Source: Acanthopleura granulata
Lineage: Eukaryota > Mollusca > Polyplacophora > Chitonida > Chitonidae
Assembly: GCA_016165875.1 (NCBI GenBank)
Contig: JABBOT010000002.1
Location: forward strand, 482,001-546,000
Direction of reading: 5' to 3'
DNA: 64,000 nucleotides
Shown: one piece after another, positions 23,405 through 35,445 of the stretch
Numbering within the stretch: position 1 is the stretch's first letter
Layout: each line of letters opens with the position of its first letter
Translations under genes and position numbers: made by a program
Notes under the pieces: generated by a model
Told to the model about the DNA's origin: nothing
The model's input: only the letters and a program-made list of their open reading frames with translations
The model's database searches: none

Positions 23405-24312
23405 GTATTAGCAAGTTGTCCGTCCGTCTGTTTGTCTGTCTGTCCGGCATCTTTTAACTTCTCCCTCAAAACGCTACCCCTCCTACATTTTTGCAGGATT
23501 TCAACGAAACTTGGGTCAATGACAGACGACGTCAAGATACACTATTAGTAGTATCGATTTTTCCTTTCCATGATCGGTTGTCCATCTGTGTGTCTGTTTA
23601 TACAGAACATGTTAACATTTTCAAAACGCTACTCCTCCTACTGTTTATCCCTGATGTGAACACAACAACGAGATACATAATTCGTAGTATCGATTTTCCA
23701 TTTCGATGATTGGTTGTCCGTCTGTCTGCATGTTTATCCAGTATATGTTAACATATATGTATCTTTCAAAAGGCTACTCCTTCTGTAGTTTTTGTCCGGT
23801 TTCAACGAAACTTTGTTGAAGTGTACACTACATAGAGATACACAATTCGTACCATCAGTTTTCCATTTCGATGATTGGTTGTCCGTGTGTCCGTGTGACA
23901 GTTTTTGCCCGATTTCAACAAAACTTCGTTGAAGTGTAGACTACATCAAGACACATAATTCGAAATATTGACTTTTAATTCCGATGACTGTCCGTCTGTC
24001 TGTCTGTTCATTTTGTATATGCTGACGTGTCTTTAAAAACACTCTAACTCCTCCTACAGAGTTTGTCCGATTTCAATGAAAATTGGTTGTAGTCTAGACT
24101 ACATCAAGATACATATATCGCAATATTGATTTTCCATTGCAATGACCGGTTGTCCGTCTGTCTGTCTGTTCATATGGCATATGTTAGCATTTTTTTCAAA
24201 ATGCCACTAACTACTGTTACAGTTTTTGTTCAATTTTAATAAAATTTGGTACGAGTGAATCAAGGTATATATTTCGTAGTATTGATTTTCAATTTTGATT
24301 GTCCATTGTCCG
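23405..24312. repeat. Degenerate tandem array, unit about 110-165 bp
   Basis: The landmark ggttgtccgtctgtctg or variants recurs near 23414, 23576, 23712, 23877, 23986, 24148 and 24299. Between landmarks the order aaaacgctactcctcctac, tttgtccgatttcaacgaaa, catcaagatacataattcg, gattttccatttcgatga repeats. Open frames in it are by-products of the repeat. Confidence 0.85.
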
Positions 24313-25600
24313 TTATACACAAATAATTTTTGTGGACGACTCAGTGATAATTTTGTCCACTCTAGTAGAGCTACTGTCTCATCACAGTCTCTGGTCTGTT
24401 ACACTTTATTGGTCTCTTCTGGGCAGTATAACAGTACATTTTAGTATCCTCAAAACAATCGACGTTGGCATGTATGGAAATATTTCATACTCATTTCTCT
24501 TGAAAAAAAATTCGGGAAGAATTATTTTTAAAAGACTATTTTCAACCTGCTCAACTAAAGTCCAGTTTTTAAAACTGCATGCTTAAAATCAAGGAATTCT
24601 TGACATTCAATTGCAGGAAAGGATCCTAGGATGTCCACGCAATTTACCACGTCGTCGTACCATACAATCGTCTCTCCAAAATAAACTGCGTTTACCCACA
24701 GAACACCAATTTGCCAACTAATATCACCACAGTGGAAAAGGGACGAAAGTCGAAAAAGATTAAGATCACGTATACGCCTATTTCAGATTACGGCGTTAAG
24801 CAAACGTTACATGCCGTTCTAGTGTAACTAATAATTTTTTTTAACCATGGCGTCAGCTGACCTCACTATCACATAGCCTGTATTCCTCATATCACCGCCT
24901 CAATGATAGTCCTTAAAATGTAAACACTTTCTTTAGCCGCTGAGAATGCCCCGTTTCCACGGTAATCGGGTCGGTAACCAGTGGGAAGAGTGATAACAAA
25001 GGCTATAAGGTATGTCTTGTGTCAGTTCAGTAAAGGGTCTTAATATTCAGGCACATGGATATGTAATAAGAACGTGAACTAGAAAAACAAATAGGGGGTG
25101 TCGATGTTTTGATCAACACAGTTAAATTAAGGACACGTAAGCCAAGGGCAAACCACAAAGCTATCAGATCTCAGCCCGACCATGAGCACCTGTTCAGTTC
25201 AAGCTGCCTTACCCTACATTCATGGATCATATTGACATAAATCTTTGAGAAGTCCTTTTTCTATGACACCTACATTTCTATGAATACTACATGCATTACA
25301 TTTCACTGCTTTAAATACTGCATTTCAACGGACAACGTTTGGTAAAATTATATAAATAAAATGGCAGAGCTGTCGAAAAAAAAAAGCTTTAACAGGTTTG
25401 CAAAGAATGCACCCGACTCTCGGACACTTTAAAGAACTCCTCCATTTAACCAGGTTAATTGCGTCATCAAGAGATCGAAGCTGTAGCAAGTGTCCAGGAT
25501 GACATAATTACAATCGTAATAGAAAAGTCAAAAGCCTAAGATCTGATGAGTGAAGGCCATCTTGGCTCACAAAGCTATGAGTTTCAAAGGTTCGAAGTGC
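24313..25600. other. Gene-free stretch
   Basis: No supported feature. Confidence 0.35.
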
Positions 25601-25604
25601 ATGA

Positions 25605-25700
25605 ATCTAGGCACCAAAACCGACATTCCTTTACCAGCCGTCAACCAAAATGAGCGTTCCGGGTCACTAATCGCAAGACCAGTTTCTAAAATCGACACAA
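25605..25700 (-). repeat. Dispersed sequence R2, short copy
   Basis: Matches 57970-58062 over about 80 bp (aaccgacatt, accagccgtcaaccaaaat, cgttccgggtcactaatcgc). In the minus reading both give GLAI(S/T)DP(E/D)R-FWLTAG-MSV with conservative replacements, hinting that the family was once coding. This copy then diverges. Confidence 0.55.
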
Positions 25701-26559
25701 CTCCCAAAGAATTATGAAAATATATAAATATAAATTAGGATGCAGGCAAAGGGAAGCTGATGGCGACAGTGACAGCGACCTTAGACTAGCCCTATAGCGA
25801 AGATGGCTCATAGCATGAAAACATAGAGATATGCATGGGAAATATATCTCGCATCGTGGCGATGCTATATGGAGACTGCCTGGCTTTTACCCAAGGCAGG
25901 GTTTTGCCGTAGAAGGACTCGCTGGTAAGTGCATATGACATTTGGTCAAAATCCTGTGACCTTCAATCAAATGACAAGGTCACGGTTGAATCTGTTCATA
26001 AATCTGATTATAAAACCAAACTGATTGCCAGAAGAGTTGTCCATCAACTTCAAGTTACCTAAACCAAGATAATGACACGCTTACACGCTTGGAATATTTT
26101 TATGGTACCGATCTGTCTGCTAGGGCAGTTGTAATCGAAAACGTAATCTACCTTCAAAGCAAAATAACTTTGAATTTTTCAGTTTATTTGATACTTACTG
26201 ATTTTGAATTTGTGCCACTTATGCTTCGCCATGATATTAAGCCATCCATACCTTTATTTTAAAATTTCAAGCTTTATTTCAGTACAAAATTGCGATTTGG
26301 AATCGGCCCTGGGATCTATAAATTTTTCACTTGATACGTCAAAATCAACTGAAAATGTACACGCAAACTTTACATTACCGTTAACTCTTCCCTTCCCTCC
26401 CACCCCACAAAAATTTAGTACTGAGTTAGGGGAAAATGCTGAAGTTGGCCTTCTGCATCGGGCTTTAAGGGTTTCAGTCCTAAAATTAGGCCTATATTAT
26501 CTTTGGCACGATGCCACTGTCAACAAAGGATAATGGAAGTCGGTAAACTTCAACCTTGG
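25701..26559. other. Gene-free stretch, possibly repeat-derived near 25860-26000
   Basis: The segment with tggagactgcctggctttta, ccgtagaaggactcgctg|gtaagtgc and gtgaccttcaatcaaatgac reads like an old interspersed repeat, and the strong donor-like site at 25926 has no supported exon before it. Chance frames only. Confidence 0.3.
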
Positions 26560-26760
26560 TTATTTATTGCCTGAGAATGGCCATATAGTCTGCACGACAC
26601 TAAGACCATTCTCGGTGACATAGTTTTCGTTCGATGACACAGTTTCGTTCGTGAACCTTTCAATGTAGGCTTCACTGTGGTCATGCCTCAGCCCACTGTT
26701 CTCTGTTGACGAGTTTGCCGACCACCTTCGTTGTGGCGTTGCCATGAACACAGCCGCCAT
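26560..26760 (-). CDS. Candidate short protein or first exon, unrecognised
   Basis: A 66-codon minus-strand frame begins at an ATG in the context tttccATGGCGG (26758-26760) with MAAVFMATPQRRW. It ends at a TAA without an evident donor. The upstream sequence contains ccggaag, an ETS-type promoter element common before housekeeping genes. Sequons are present (NSS, NET). There is no domain. It may be the 5' end of a gene or a chance frame. Confidence 0.25.
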   Translation of the reverse strand: MAAVFMATPQRRWSANSSTENSGLRHDHSEAYIERFTNETVSSNENYVTENGLSVVQTIWPFSGNK

Positions 26761-29071
26761 GGAAAGGTATCATATTTTTACTGCTTCCGGCTACGTGTAT
26801 ATCCCTTTAACGGTAAATGACAGGATACAAGGCGGTTGCTCATCTAGGTTACAATGTTATAGTTTTCGTGTAATGTTTTGTATTTCAGCCGAAAATCTTT
26901 GCCTTTATTTAATGCTGTTTGGAATAGCCGTTGTTCAAGCAAATCAGGTGTGGCCGATTCATTGGCTCTTTGGTGTTTTTCTTTTGTTATGTTATTGATC
27001 CAAAGTTGTACCTCCCTTACTAATTTCCTTGGTAACAAATTCCACACAGCAACAATCCGCACAATCAGTTCAGGATGAAGTGTCAAGTCTTTGGTGTACA
27101 TAAGATTATGATCATTGTTGTTTAATGAAATACTGAAGAAAAAAATCTACTTACATGATGTCGATCGGTTTCAGTTTATGGATGGAAGAAACGGTTCTCG
27201 GTGTAAACCACCGATCTTGGACATGTAACTGACAAACTTTCCAGCATATATACATTTACACCATATTGGTGGAAACTTGGTCTCAAGCAAATGTTAGGAC
27301 TGAGTAAACTTCTACATAAGCATCCAACGCCTATAATTGTTGACAAGCGCCTCTGCCACTCATTCGCTTATGAGTCGCTTCATAATCAGTTTAATACTAA
27401 TATGGCAATTCTGCTTGTTGTTTTCACTGTGTGTAATATGTCTCAATACATTGTATCAAGTTTACAAGACTTTGGTTTTCGTTAAATAATTCTGACTTTG
27501 TGGCATTTACAAAACGGTCATGCAGTTAGCTAAATGTGTTTACTTTGTCTATTACATGAAGCGTCCCTTTCCAATGTAAATTGGAGAGCTGGAGAAAAAA
27601 ATAATTTCTTAATAATAATAAGATACGTCTTTTAATCCTTGTTTTCTGTTTTGATGATACATAAAGACAGTATGTGTTGAAAACACAGTAAAAGCTGGAG
27701 ATCGTCGTAACTGAACACATTTACATTGTCATTGGTAACAGAACTGGCAGGTATATTATTGTACTATTAATTGTTAGTGAAAGGATCACACAGACCGGAG
27801 ATAAAGCTCGATACCAGATCTAATCTGGTCTACTAACTGTAGGAGACTTTGTACGAAATTTGTCCCTGCATTCTTTGATCATTTTGAGTACATGCTCTGA
27901 ACAGTTTGGATCTTCGCCGAGGATTTGCTCAGTACGTTCAAATAAAGCATAAAAAATCCACATCGTTAACTAGGCCATACTTGGCACTCTAACAGCCGGA
28001 ACTCTTACAACAAATACTATTAAAATGTATTTTTTACACAATAAATTGAAAAGGGCCCTACCTCTTCATAATAAATTATATTGCGACGATCAGTTGATGA
28101 AGAAAGCGTATACAAAAACGTAAGGAGATTTTAACCATTTGATTTAGTACTTCCATGGAAAGAATTCACAAGAAATACATCAAGAAATACATCAAGAAAC
28201 ACATCAAGATAATGTCACTTAAAATAAAAATGGCTATAATTTTGCCAATTATCATATTAAATCTATGAAATTATCACAGCTCCTACTGGTCGGGATTGTG
28301 TATACAAAACTTCAAACTTTTTTGTTGCTTTGTATTTTCTTTTATTCTTGGATGCATAGAGAAGAACTACACAAGAAATATTTGATACTGCACATTTCTG
28401 AAACAGCATTTTGGAAGTATATCTTCCATAATATATGTCCCGTACATGTTTGAGTCTTGAGAGTAATGGCTGTGTCAAAATACACAAATGAATACAACAC
28501 GTACCAAGCTTCACATCAGAATAACGAACCGCTTTAAAAAGGGAAATTTCTCGGTCATACAAAGAGGGGGAAAACGGACATAATTTCGTTGAAAAGAAAC
28601 AAAATGTGTGAAACTGGAACCTGATCCGTAACTTGTCATGGCGAAGCCACACAGATCAAGTTTCATTTCAAGAAACGGCCGTGTAAATATATATATGAGG
28701 ATTAACGGAAACCAATCTGTTACCGCACATGCAGTATACCTGTTATCTTTAAACGTTATGATACTGCACCGCACATGCTGACCGGTATTAACGTATGCAG
28801 GATACGGCAATGCTACTCTACGACACCATGAGTGCGGTGAATCACCATGAATCTCAATCCAAGGATAGCGAGCAGTAGACGTGGGCCATTGGATTCACAA
28901 AGCATCGGTTGAACCCCGGAATCATGGTACAACTGATACCACTCAGTACCACCAAGCCTACAGTTCAGCAGTAAACCACTTCACGTCGTCACACAAGTAC
29001 TGAACATGTATACTAATACCCAATGTATATGGACGGTAAGAAAAGCTTAACGGAAGAAAACAATCACTTAC
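26761..29071. other. Gene-free stretch
   Basis: No supported gene. A short direct repeat (aagaaatacatcaagaaaca) recurs at about 28170-28205. Confidence 0.35.
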
Positions 29072-29350
29072 CATGAAGTCACAGCTTTGCTGGCGTCCAG
29101 ATGGGTACCCTTCTGTTAGCTCTCCAACGGAGGTCAGAGTATCGTTTTCCAAACCCACCAGTCTATCACCAATTGAGATGTCAGAAAAACACGTGTCTCC
29201 TGTAGTGCCCAGCTTTACTTGTAGGCAACTGTTGTACATGCGCTTCCAAGCCAATGACTCGTCAATCGATCTAGGATATAAATATTTCACGACTCGAGAA
29301 GGACCGTTTTTCAGCCTAGTACTTGGTCTCTTTTTGTCTTCCCTGTTCCA
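29072..29350 (-). CDS. Candidate internal coding exon, unrecognised protein
   Basis: The minus strand is open from a stop near 29353 to a strong donor, TTCATG|GTAAGTGATTG, with its last exon base at 29072. The encoded segment looks protein-like: VVKYLYPRSIDESLAWKRM, then CLQVKLGTTGDTCFSDISIG and a C-terminal YPSGRQQSCDFM, with three spaced cysteines suggesting a secreted domain. A weak acceptor (ggaacag) lies near 29343-29349. The donor context ATGGTAAGTGAT is shared with both DUF229 copies, but the protein does not match them. The antisense frame of similar length is its shadow. No neighbouring exon was found. Confidence 0.35.
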
Positions 29351-30549
29351 ATTTCATACGTTAGCTAATATTCTCATGTTTGAGGTTATGCATGCAAAGT
29401 TGTAAATTGCTAGAAAAAGTGCCTTGTCAGATGCATTACAACAGTATTACACGTGTATACGAGTGCCCATGCTAAAACTGAATAAACGTGGCTTTTGCAG
29501 TGAGGAGAAACTCTGCTCAGATAGATATTCTGCTTTTCTTGCTTTGCTGAAGCACGACAGCCTTATTTGTCGTTTTAGGAACAAAAATTACGTCAAGCCA
29601 ATGATGGATTAGTCCGCTGTGGTTATATTACTAATAGATGTATGGCAGTGATGATGGTCATGGATTCTCTGATTGCTCTGAGCTATAAATAGCTGACCTG
29701 TTTGCAAAGACAGCCAGTGAGAATGCTTATCGACAGCCAATGAGAAACAGATTGTGCAGTAATAACGCTGACCTGGACTTGCGTGGCCATATATGGAAAT
29801 CTCGCCGTTATAGGGCTGATATATTGCTAAACTGTAATCATCAACTATCAATGTAAATATAGACTTTGTATGACTGGATCATGGGGGAAATTATTTACAC
29901 CATAAAATTACGTGAGCAAATGAATTCTTTCTTTTTTTTCGTTAAAAAATAGCAGAATAAAAAAATTAATCCTGCATTATATGAATTTTATCCGCGTAGT
30001 CTGCTTACGTTTGGTTTATTCTCGAATTTAACCATACATTTTCACTTAAGTATAATTATTCTGTGACAAAAAAATCTCAAGGATTTATCAGTGTTTTTTT
30101 TTTTTTATAAAAAATATTCTGTATAATGAGTCGGAAATTACCAGTGATAACTAAGGTGTTTTCTTGATTGTCTTGGATTTAGCCTTGATAACTTGCCAAT
30201 GCTTACTTTGGGATGTACTCAACTTTTTTTAACGCATTTACCGATGGATGAAATCAACCCAATTTCAAATTCGTAAAACTCCTTCCCGCCTTAAACATAA
30301 GAGCCCAAAGCTGTGTGCGCCATTGTTCTTTCTAAGGTGTACGTCACACCTCTAGGTGTACGTGTGCTCACGAAACACTCAGGTAGTACACAGGCACTGC
30401 AGCATCACAATAGGAAACAAAGCCCTTTAACTGTGATTTGGACCCTTTTGTGTAACCCGTCAGAACTTCCCCTTTTCCTCCCTCCTTAACGCTTTATACG
30501 TGAAATAAGTAAGGCGTAAAATGCGTATGGAATGAATAAATAAATATTT
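29351..30549. other. Gene-free stretch
   Basis: AT-rich, with a T run near 30097-30108; no supported feature. Confidence 0.35.
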
Positions 30550-30665
30550 AACAATTATAGATCAATGACATCTGATAAATCGCAATTAATATCACAAAAT
30601 TCCTCTACGTACCTAATTTTGAAGCCGTGGTACTGGGGCATGTGTAACTTGTTATAATTATAGGG
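30550..30665 (+). repeat. R1 repeat, diverged partial copy
   Basis: Aligns with the left part of 8620-8740 and 21225-21340 (acaattatagatcaatgaca, tacctaattttgaagccgtg, gtgtaacttgttataatt). Confidence 0.6.
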
Positions 30666-31607
30666 CTTTGATATTGTCAAAATGGCGTTAAACCATACTG
30701 CTTCATTTACGGAGATACCAATATTTGAAAATTATTACATACGACGCGTTTGAGCTTTTAATTGGATTTCATGCCTGGGAAATGGGAAGGCGGCACATTT
30801 TTTAATCCCGTGGGATGGCGCTAGTGTGAATCAGAACCTTGATCCATTGTAAAGTCAAACATTGATTGTAGCGCAACGTCTGCAATGTTACAATTTATCG
30901 GTTTCTATTGTAATGTCGGATCGTCTTCAATGTGACGTCATTATGATGAGCCGTGAAAAGAACATTTGAGGTCAAGAAAATGACTCTGCTGCCGTAGGTT
31001 TGGCGGGTGCCCATTGAAAGTCTTCCCTACACATCAATGAACACTGACGAAAGCCTCTCTTTAACATTTTATCAGCTTTATTTACTATTTATGAGGCGTG
31101 AATTTATTGGACAAATTCCAAGCAACATTCTGAAGCGCTAAGCGTCCTGTGTAGTGAAACACAAGTGAATGAAATTGTGCTGATTCCTGTACAGAAGTAT
31201 AATACAACAACAACAATCTGTGGCGGCTTAATACAGTCAACCCTAATTGTATTAATTAACTCTCCCTTCGTCACTGTATCATGGTTTGCGTGTTGTTTCA
31301 GTGAAGGGACAAGAAGACAAAAGGCCACGATCCTCTGCCCGAGGACTGTAGATTAGTATGCTAAGATTTATGCTAAGTCGATATGCCTTTACAAACATTC
31401 CTTTCTCGATCAGAAAACCTGGGAAGGCGGTCGTGGTTTAGTCCCAATATTCTTCATCAAGTGCTGTTTAATGTCAATATACAACTACTTTATCTTGACA
31501 CATGTCAAAACGCCATGAGATCGATTTTCTCTTGGCGTCAGCAAGGAGCCGTGTTGTATGCAGAGGTCCTCGTGCATTTACTCAAAGGTCAGTGTGGAGT
31601 AAGGCTT
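30666..31607. other. Gene-free stretch
   Basis: No supported feature. Confidence 0.35.
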
Positions 31608-32500
31608 CAAAGAAAAGAACACATTTATACAACCTATACCTTAAACGAAAGAGCTTTACTTGCGATTTAAATAAAAAATCTCAATTTTCTGGCGGAAGTG
31701 CTTGTTATTTGAGTATTTAATAGTTATAAGATCCAAGACTGAGAACTTTTTAGGCCGCCATTTTAACAGATTGCCCACGTCATCGTGCTTAGCTTTGCAA
31801 AGTAGCCCTTCTGTTTTTGAAGGTAAAAAAAAAATCATGTAAATAACGTAATGGAGGGCTTCAGTCGGGACCCCAGCTCTAGTTCTGATGATAGTGAATG
31901 TAACTTCGACTTCGATGTAACTTACAAGGATACAAGTTTAAATCGCAGAGGAGTGAGGCTGAGAGCAGTAGTTCGACCTACCACGCATCAAGCTCAAGAG
32001 AGTGGGATTTCTGGCTTTGACAGGGGCAATCTGTGAAAGGACAGGATGCGCTCTCTGAGTTCAGGACATTTTGATACATTTTGGCAGCCTACCGCAGCGC
32101 ATGTAGGCATGATGTGGCCCTCTAGTACATCTCAAACTCTTCCTTGTCATAGCTGGCTTTAACAGAACTTAAAATCCACGATTGTCACGATGTACGAACA
32201 TATTTAGCTGAGACGGGAGATGCACGTTAATTAAATGGTAGGAGTAAAACCTTTAGCACAGTGACGTCACAATGAATATTCAAGAGGAGAAAAGGAGGAT
32301 TTTCATTGGACAAGCCTAAAGCACGGCTGGACTTTCTCTGTGCCCCGAACAGGTGGATTTTGTAAAAAGTGACGATGTTTAAAACAGTTTGCCTCTTTTA
32401 CGAATCCTTTGAAAAATGTTAAAAAAAATATAGTATTCCACACAGTTTGTATAGCTCTTTCATTTAAGGTGTAGGTTGTATAAATGTGTTCTTTTCTTTT
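31608..32500. repeat. 46-bp inverted repeats bounding a small ORF
   Basis: The sequence aaagaacacatttatacaac plus flanks (31608-31653) recurs inverted at 32454-32499 with about three mismatches. Both arms can be read as KEHIYTTYTLNERA. The 800-bp interior holds the frame at 31851-32036. Similarity does not extend inward or outward, so this is either a short-armed DNA transposon or two copies of a shorter repeat. Confidence 0.6.
31851..32036 (+). CDS. Candidate 61-residue ORF, acidic start, unrecognised
   Basis: An ATG in a fair context (cgtaATGGAG) opens MEGFSRDPSSSSDDSECNF, an acidic, serine-rich N-terminus, followed by a basic stretch (NRRGVRLRAVV) and a TGA. The upstream gccgccatttt and cacgtcatcg motifs look promoter-like. 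Such an acidic/serine start is common in transposon-encoded and nuclear proteins. It lies between inverted repeats. No homologue is recognised. Confidence 0.25.
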   Translation: MEGFSRDPSSSSDDSECNFDFDVTYKDTSLNRRGVRLRAVVRPTTHQAQESGISGFDRGNL

Positions 32501-32548
32501 CAAGTACATGCGCTTGCCCGCAGTCCAGAGGCCGATTTTGTCAGAGGT

Positions 32549-33325
32549 TTTAGTCCCAAGATCTAAGTTATTAGAACTTTTAAAGGAGAAGAAAACATAA
32601 AAGGATGCCAATTTTGCCAAAAGTTTAGCCCCAGATCTAAGTTATCAAACCTTTAAAGGGGAAGAAAACATAAAATAAAACATTTATTGACAGATATCGC
32701 CTTTAATATTTACTTTGATTTCCTCTTTCATGAGAAAAGAGTATTTGAAATGTTTTTGTATAGTTGTTATTTGGGACCACCTCTTGGTATATATTGTCTT
32801 TGACAATGTTCCATATGTTTAATGAATATATTTTTGTTTATTTTGGTTATTTGGGATTATTTTAATAATTTGAAATGTTTTTGTATAGTTGTTATTTGGG
32901 ACCACCTCTTGGTATATATTGTCTTTGACAATGTTCCATATGTTTAATGAATATATTTTTGTTTATTTTGGTTATTTGGGATTATTTTAATAATCTTATA
33001 AATGATGATATTACACATGTTTAATAAATATATTTGCACTATAATTCGGTCTTTTCCGCTAACAAATGTGTTAAATCTGGATTTTGATCATATTTATATT
33101 TTTAATATATTCATAGATATTATCAAAACTGAGATTAAATTCATACAACTAATTTACATTCAAATACATTTATTAGACAAGCAAAACGCCTTATTTAGAA
33201 CATTATTGTGCAAAGATTATACAAACCAAGAGGTGGTCGCAAATCACCGTACATAAATATTTCGATTTTAATCGCTCTTTAATCTGATTTCGGCATCGTT
33301 TTTATGTTTTCTTATCCATTATAGT
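32549..33325. mobile_element. Foldback element copy 3 with internal tandem duplications
   Basis: The arms match copies 1 and 2: the outside is ttaaaggagaagaaaacata at 32580 and again at 32655, the inside is gggaccacctcttggtatat, and the right arm is at about 33215-33320 (aagaggtggtcgcaaatcac, ggcatcgtttttatgtttt). The left edge is duplicated with a period of about 75 bp (32551 and 32625). Part of the left arm plus core is duplicated exactly: 32744-32868 equals 32869-32993. Confidence 0.78.
32744..32993 (+). repeat. Exact 125-bp tandem duplication
   Basis: Two 125-base units are identical by eye, starting tttgaaatgtttttgtatag at 32744 and at 32869. Identity implies a recent event or an assembly artefact. 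Confidence 0.93.
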
Positions 33326-33618
33326 CGAACAATTTTCTCCGATGAACAATCGCCTTTCACCGGTGAAGACCACAGCTAAACCCGTAGGCCCTTGTTACTC
33401 CACGATGTTTCTTAGATCCACAAGTTAAAGGTCGATGCTTTATTTACATATATCTTGGCGAGCACATTGATAAGAAGCTCCTGGGTCAATGCGCTTTTCT
33501 TCTTGATGCTGAATTTGTTTAAAATTACAAATCCACGATATGCAATGGTGATCCTTTACCATTTTATCCTCAGTCTGAATTAGTATTCTAGGACACGAAT
33601 TGTGTTTTCTCCTTTATT

Positions 33619-35185
33619 GTCGTTTTGAAAATACATTTAAACACGACCAGATCGTGATTACCCTTTATAGATTGTATGCATTGCAAGAATGATAAATAAA
33701 CACCTGTTACAGTAGATAATTAAGGAACTTTTGAAGTTTACCTTTAACACCCCCAACCCACTTATGTGATCTGACCTCATTTCAGAGGAACAAACAACAC
33801 ATTTCACATTACAGGCTAAGATAAAGAATGATTAGTGTGGTAGGTCAAAGTGTATGTAGGGGAAGGGTTGAAAGAGTTGGGCCAACCCTCACACTAGAGG
33901 TCTCATGCAGGAGCCAATTAAATAGTTCCGTTTCGTCCGACTCCTGGACCTACTTATAACTGTGAAACGAGGCGTGCACTGTATAAACAAAATATCGGTG
34001 GCGGATTCAGCTATTTTGCTATCGTTTAAAGCACTGAGGTATGCACATGATAAAGACTGCTCTCTCGTAAAATCTCCTGGCCGTAATGGACCACCGATTA
34101 CTGGGTGTGTAGGCTATCTGTAATATGATGATAACTGTGGTTTTTCAGCGCGGCGGGGGGGGGGGGTTTACGTGGCGAGAACGAATCTGAGTTTTCCTCC
34201 CCTTCCCCTTTGTATTTAGACAGAGTACATTTTTAGACCCCTGGACCTATAGATAATTTAATGGTTTGAGGGCAAATTGTGACCGGTAACTATGTTTATT
34301 CCAGTAACCCTATTTTATGATTTCTTTCCCTCCATTTTCCCGCCCAGTGCTTATTACTTGTCATTTGTATATGGTCCTGTATTTCCCCAAGGTCACCTGG
34401 GAGTCTAGAATACGAAATATTGTGCACCTGTCAGTAAGTCCACTATATCTTCTCAATGATGAAGTAATACGTCCATTTCCATTGTCGGGAATTCTTTACC
34501 GTAATTTGCTTCCAGGTAAAGGTGTTCCATTTAATAAATAGCATTTTGAAAAAGCTTTCAAAACATAAGTCCTATCTTAATAATGCATGATTATTTAGAT
34601 AATTAAACTGTCCTCATGGCTATCTATCAAGAGTTTAGTTATCTAACTAATTATGCATTATTCAGACAGTAATCGTGTTACATTCATATTTCAGGTTATA
34701 CATCAGCACAAAACTATCCCAGGATTCCCAGGGAATGACTAATACTTTGCTAGCATTCACACTTTTAGAACATGGCTACATATAACTGATTTAAGGACCC
34801 ACGATTAAAATTTCTCCATCAAGTTTAGGTCAGCGATGTAATCCTACGTTAAGCAGACTGCTAGTTCAGATTTCATATTTGATAAAACAGCTTATCACAA
34901 ACTTTAAATCTTGATGTCTACGACTTCGTCGGGCTTTGACCTATTATAGCGTCTTCGTAGAAAGAAAATATAGATCTGTCAGAATTTGTAATATTGGAAC
35001 CAAAAGTTTGTGATGAAACCACAGACTATGCATGTATAATTTTGCCGTAAAAATTTTCTTCCGTAAACTTCAAAAGTTCCTTAATTATCTACTGTAACAG
35101 GTGTTTATTTATCATTCTTGCAATGCATACAATCTATAAAGGGTAATCACGATCTGGTCGTGTTTAAATGTATTTTCAAAACGAC
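33619..35185. mobile_element. 1.57-kb element with perfect 123-bp inverted ends
   Basis: The left arm 33619-33741 (starting gtcgttttgaaaatacattt) is the exact reverse complement of 35063-35185; I compared all 123 positions. The interior of 1321 bp has no frame over about 75 codons. It contains a smaller hairpin near 34578-34665, and a GGGGGG-rich tract at 34154-34167. Most likely a non-autonomous DNA transposon. The flanks do not show an unambiguous target duplication (ctttatt on the left, gtattaa on the right), so an inverted local duplication is the alternative. Confidence 0.85.
34578..34665. repeat. Imperfect hairpin inside the 123-bp-TIR element
   Basis: aataatgcatgattatttag at 34578 pairs with ctaactaattatgcattatt near 34643-34662, extending to about 31 bp per arm with some three to four mismatches. 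The loop is short and contains ctcatggc. Confidence 0.75.
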
Positions 35186-35324
35186 GTATTAAGTTAATAA
35201 TGCCCTGCCTCAAAACTGCGAGGATAGTGAACAACGAAATATATCCACCTTAAAGGGAACTATATACTATCCAACGTCCTACTCAAGTCTTATGACGTAA
35301 AAGACTACAACATGGACTTATGTC

Positions 35325-35445
35325 GTTGGCTTTTTACGCTCTACTCAAGAATATTTCACTTACAAGGCGGTGGCCAGCATTGTGGTGGGAGGAAACCGGG
35401 CGGAGCCCAGGGGAAACCACGACCATCCGTAGTTTGCTTGCAGAG
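35325..35445 (-). mobile_element. SINE fragment
   Basis: Tail and body only: ctactcaagaatatttcact, ggtgggaggaaaccgggcgg, gaaaccacgaccatccgtag. The tRNA-like head is missing. Confidence 0.85.

Noticed and set aside
23491..24586. Open frames of 72 and 95 codons
   Set aside because: The first lies inside the degenerate tandem array; the second starts at its right edge and has no domain or splice support.
25926..25935. Strong donor GCTG|GTAAGTGC
   Set aside because: The preceding sequence looks like an old interspersed repeat and no start or acceptor defines an exon.
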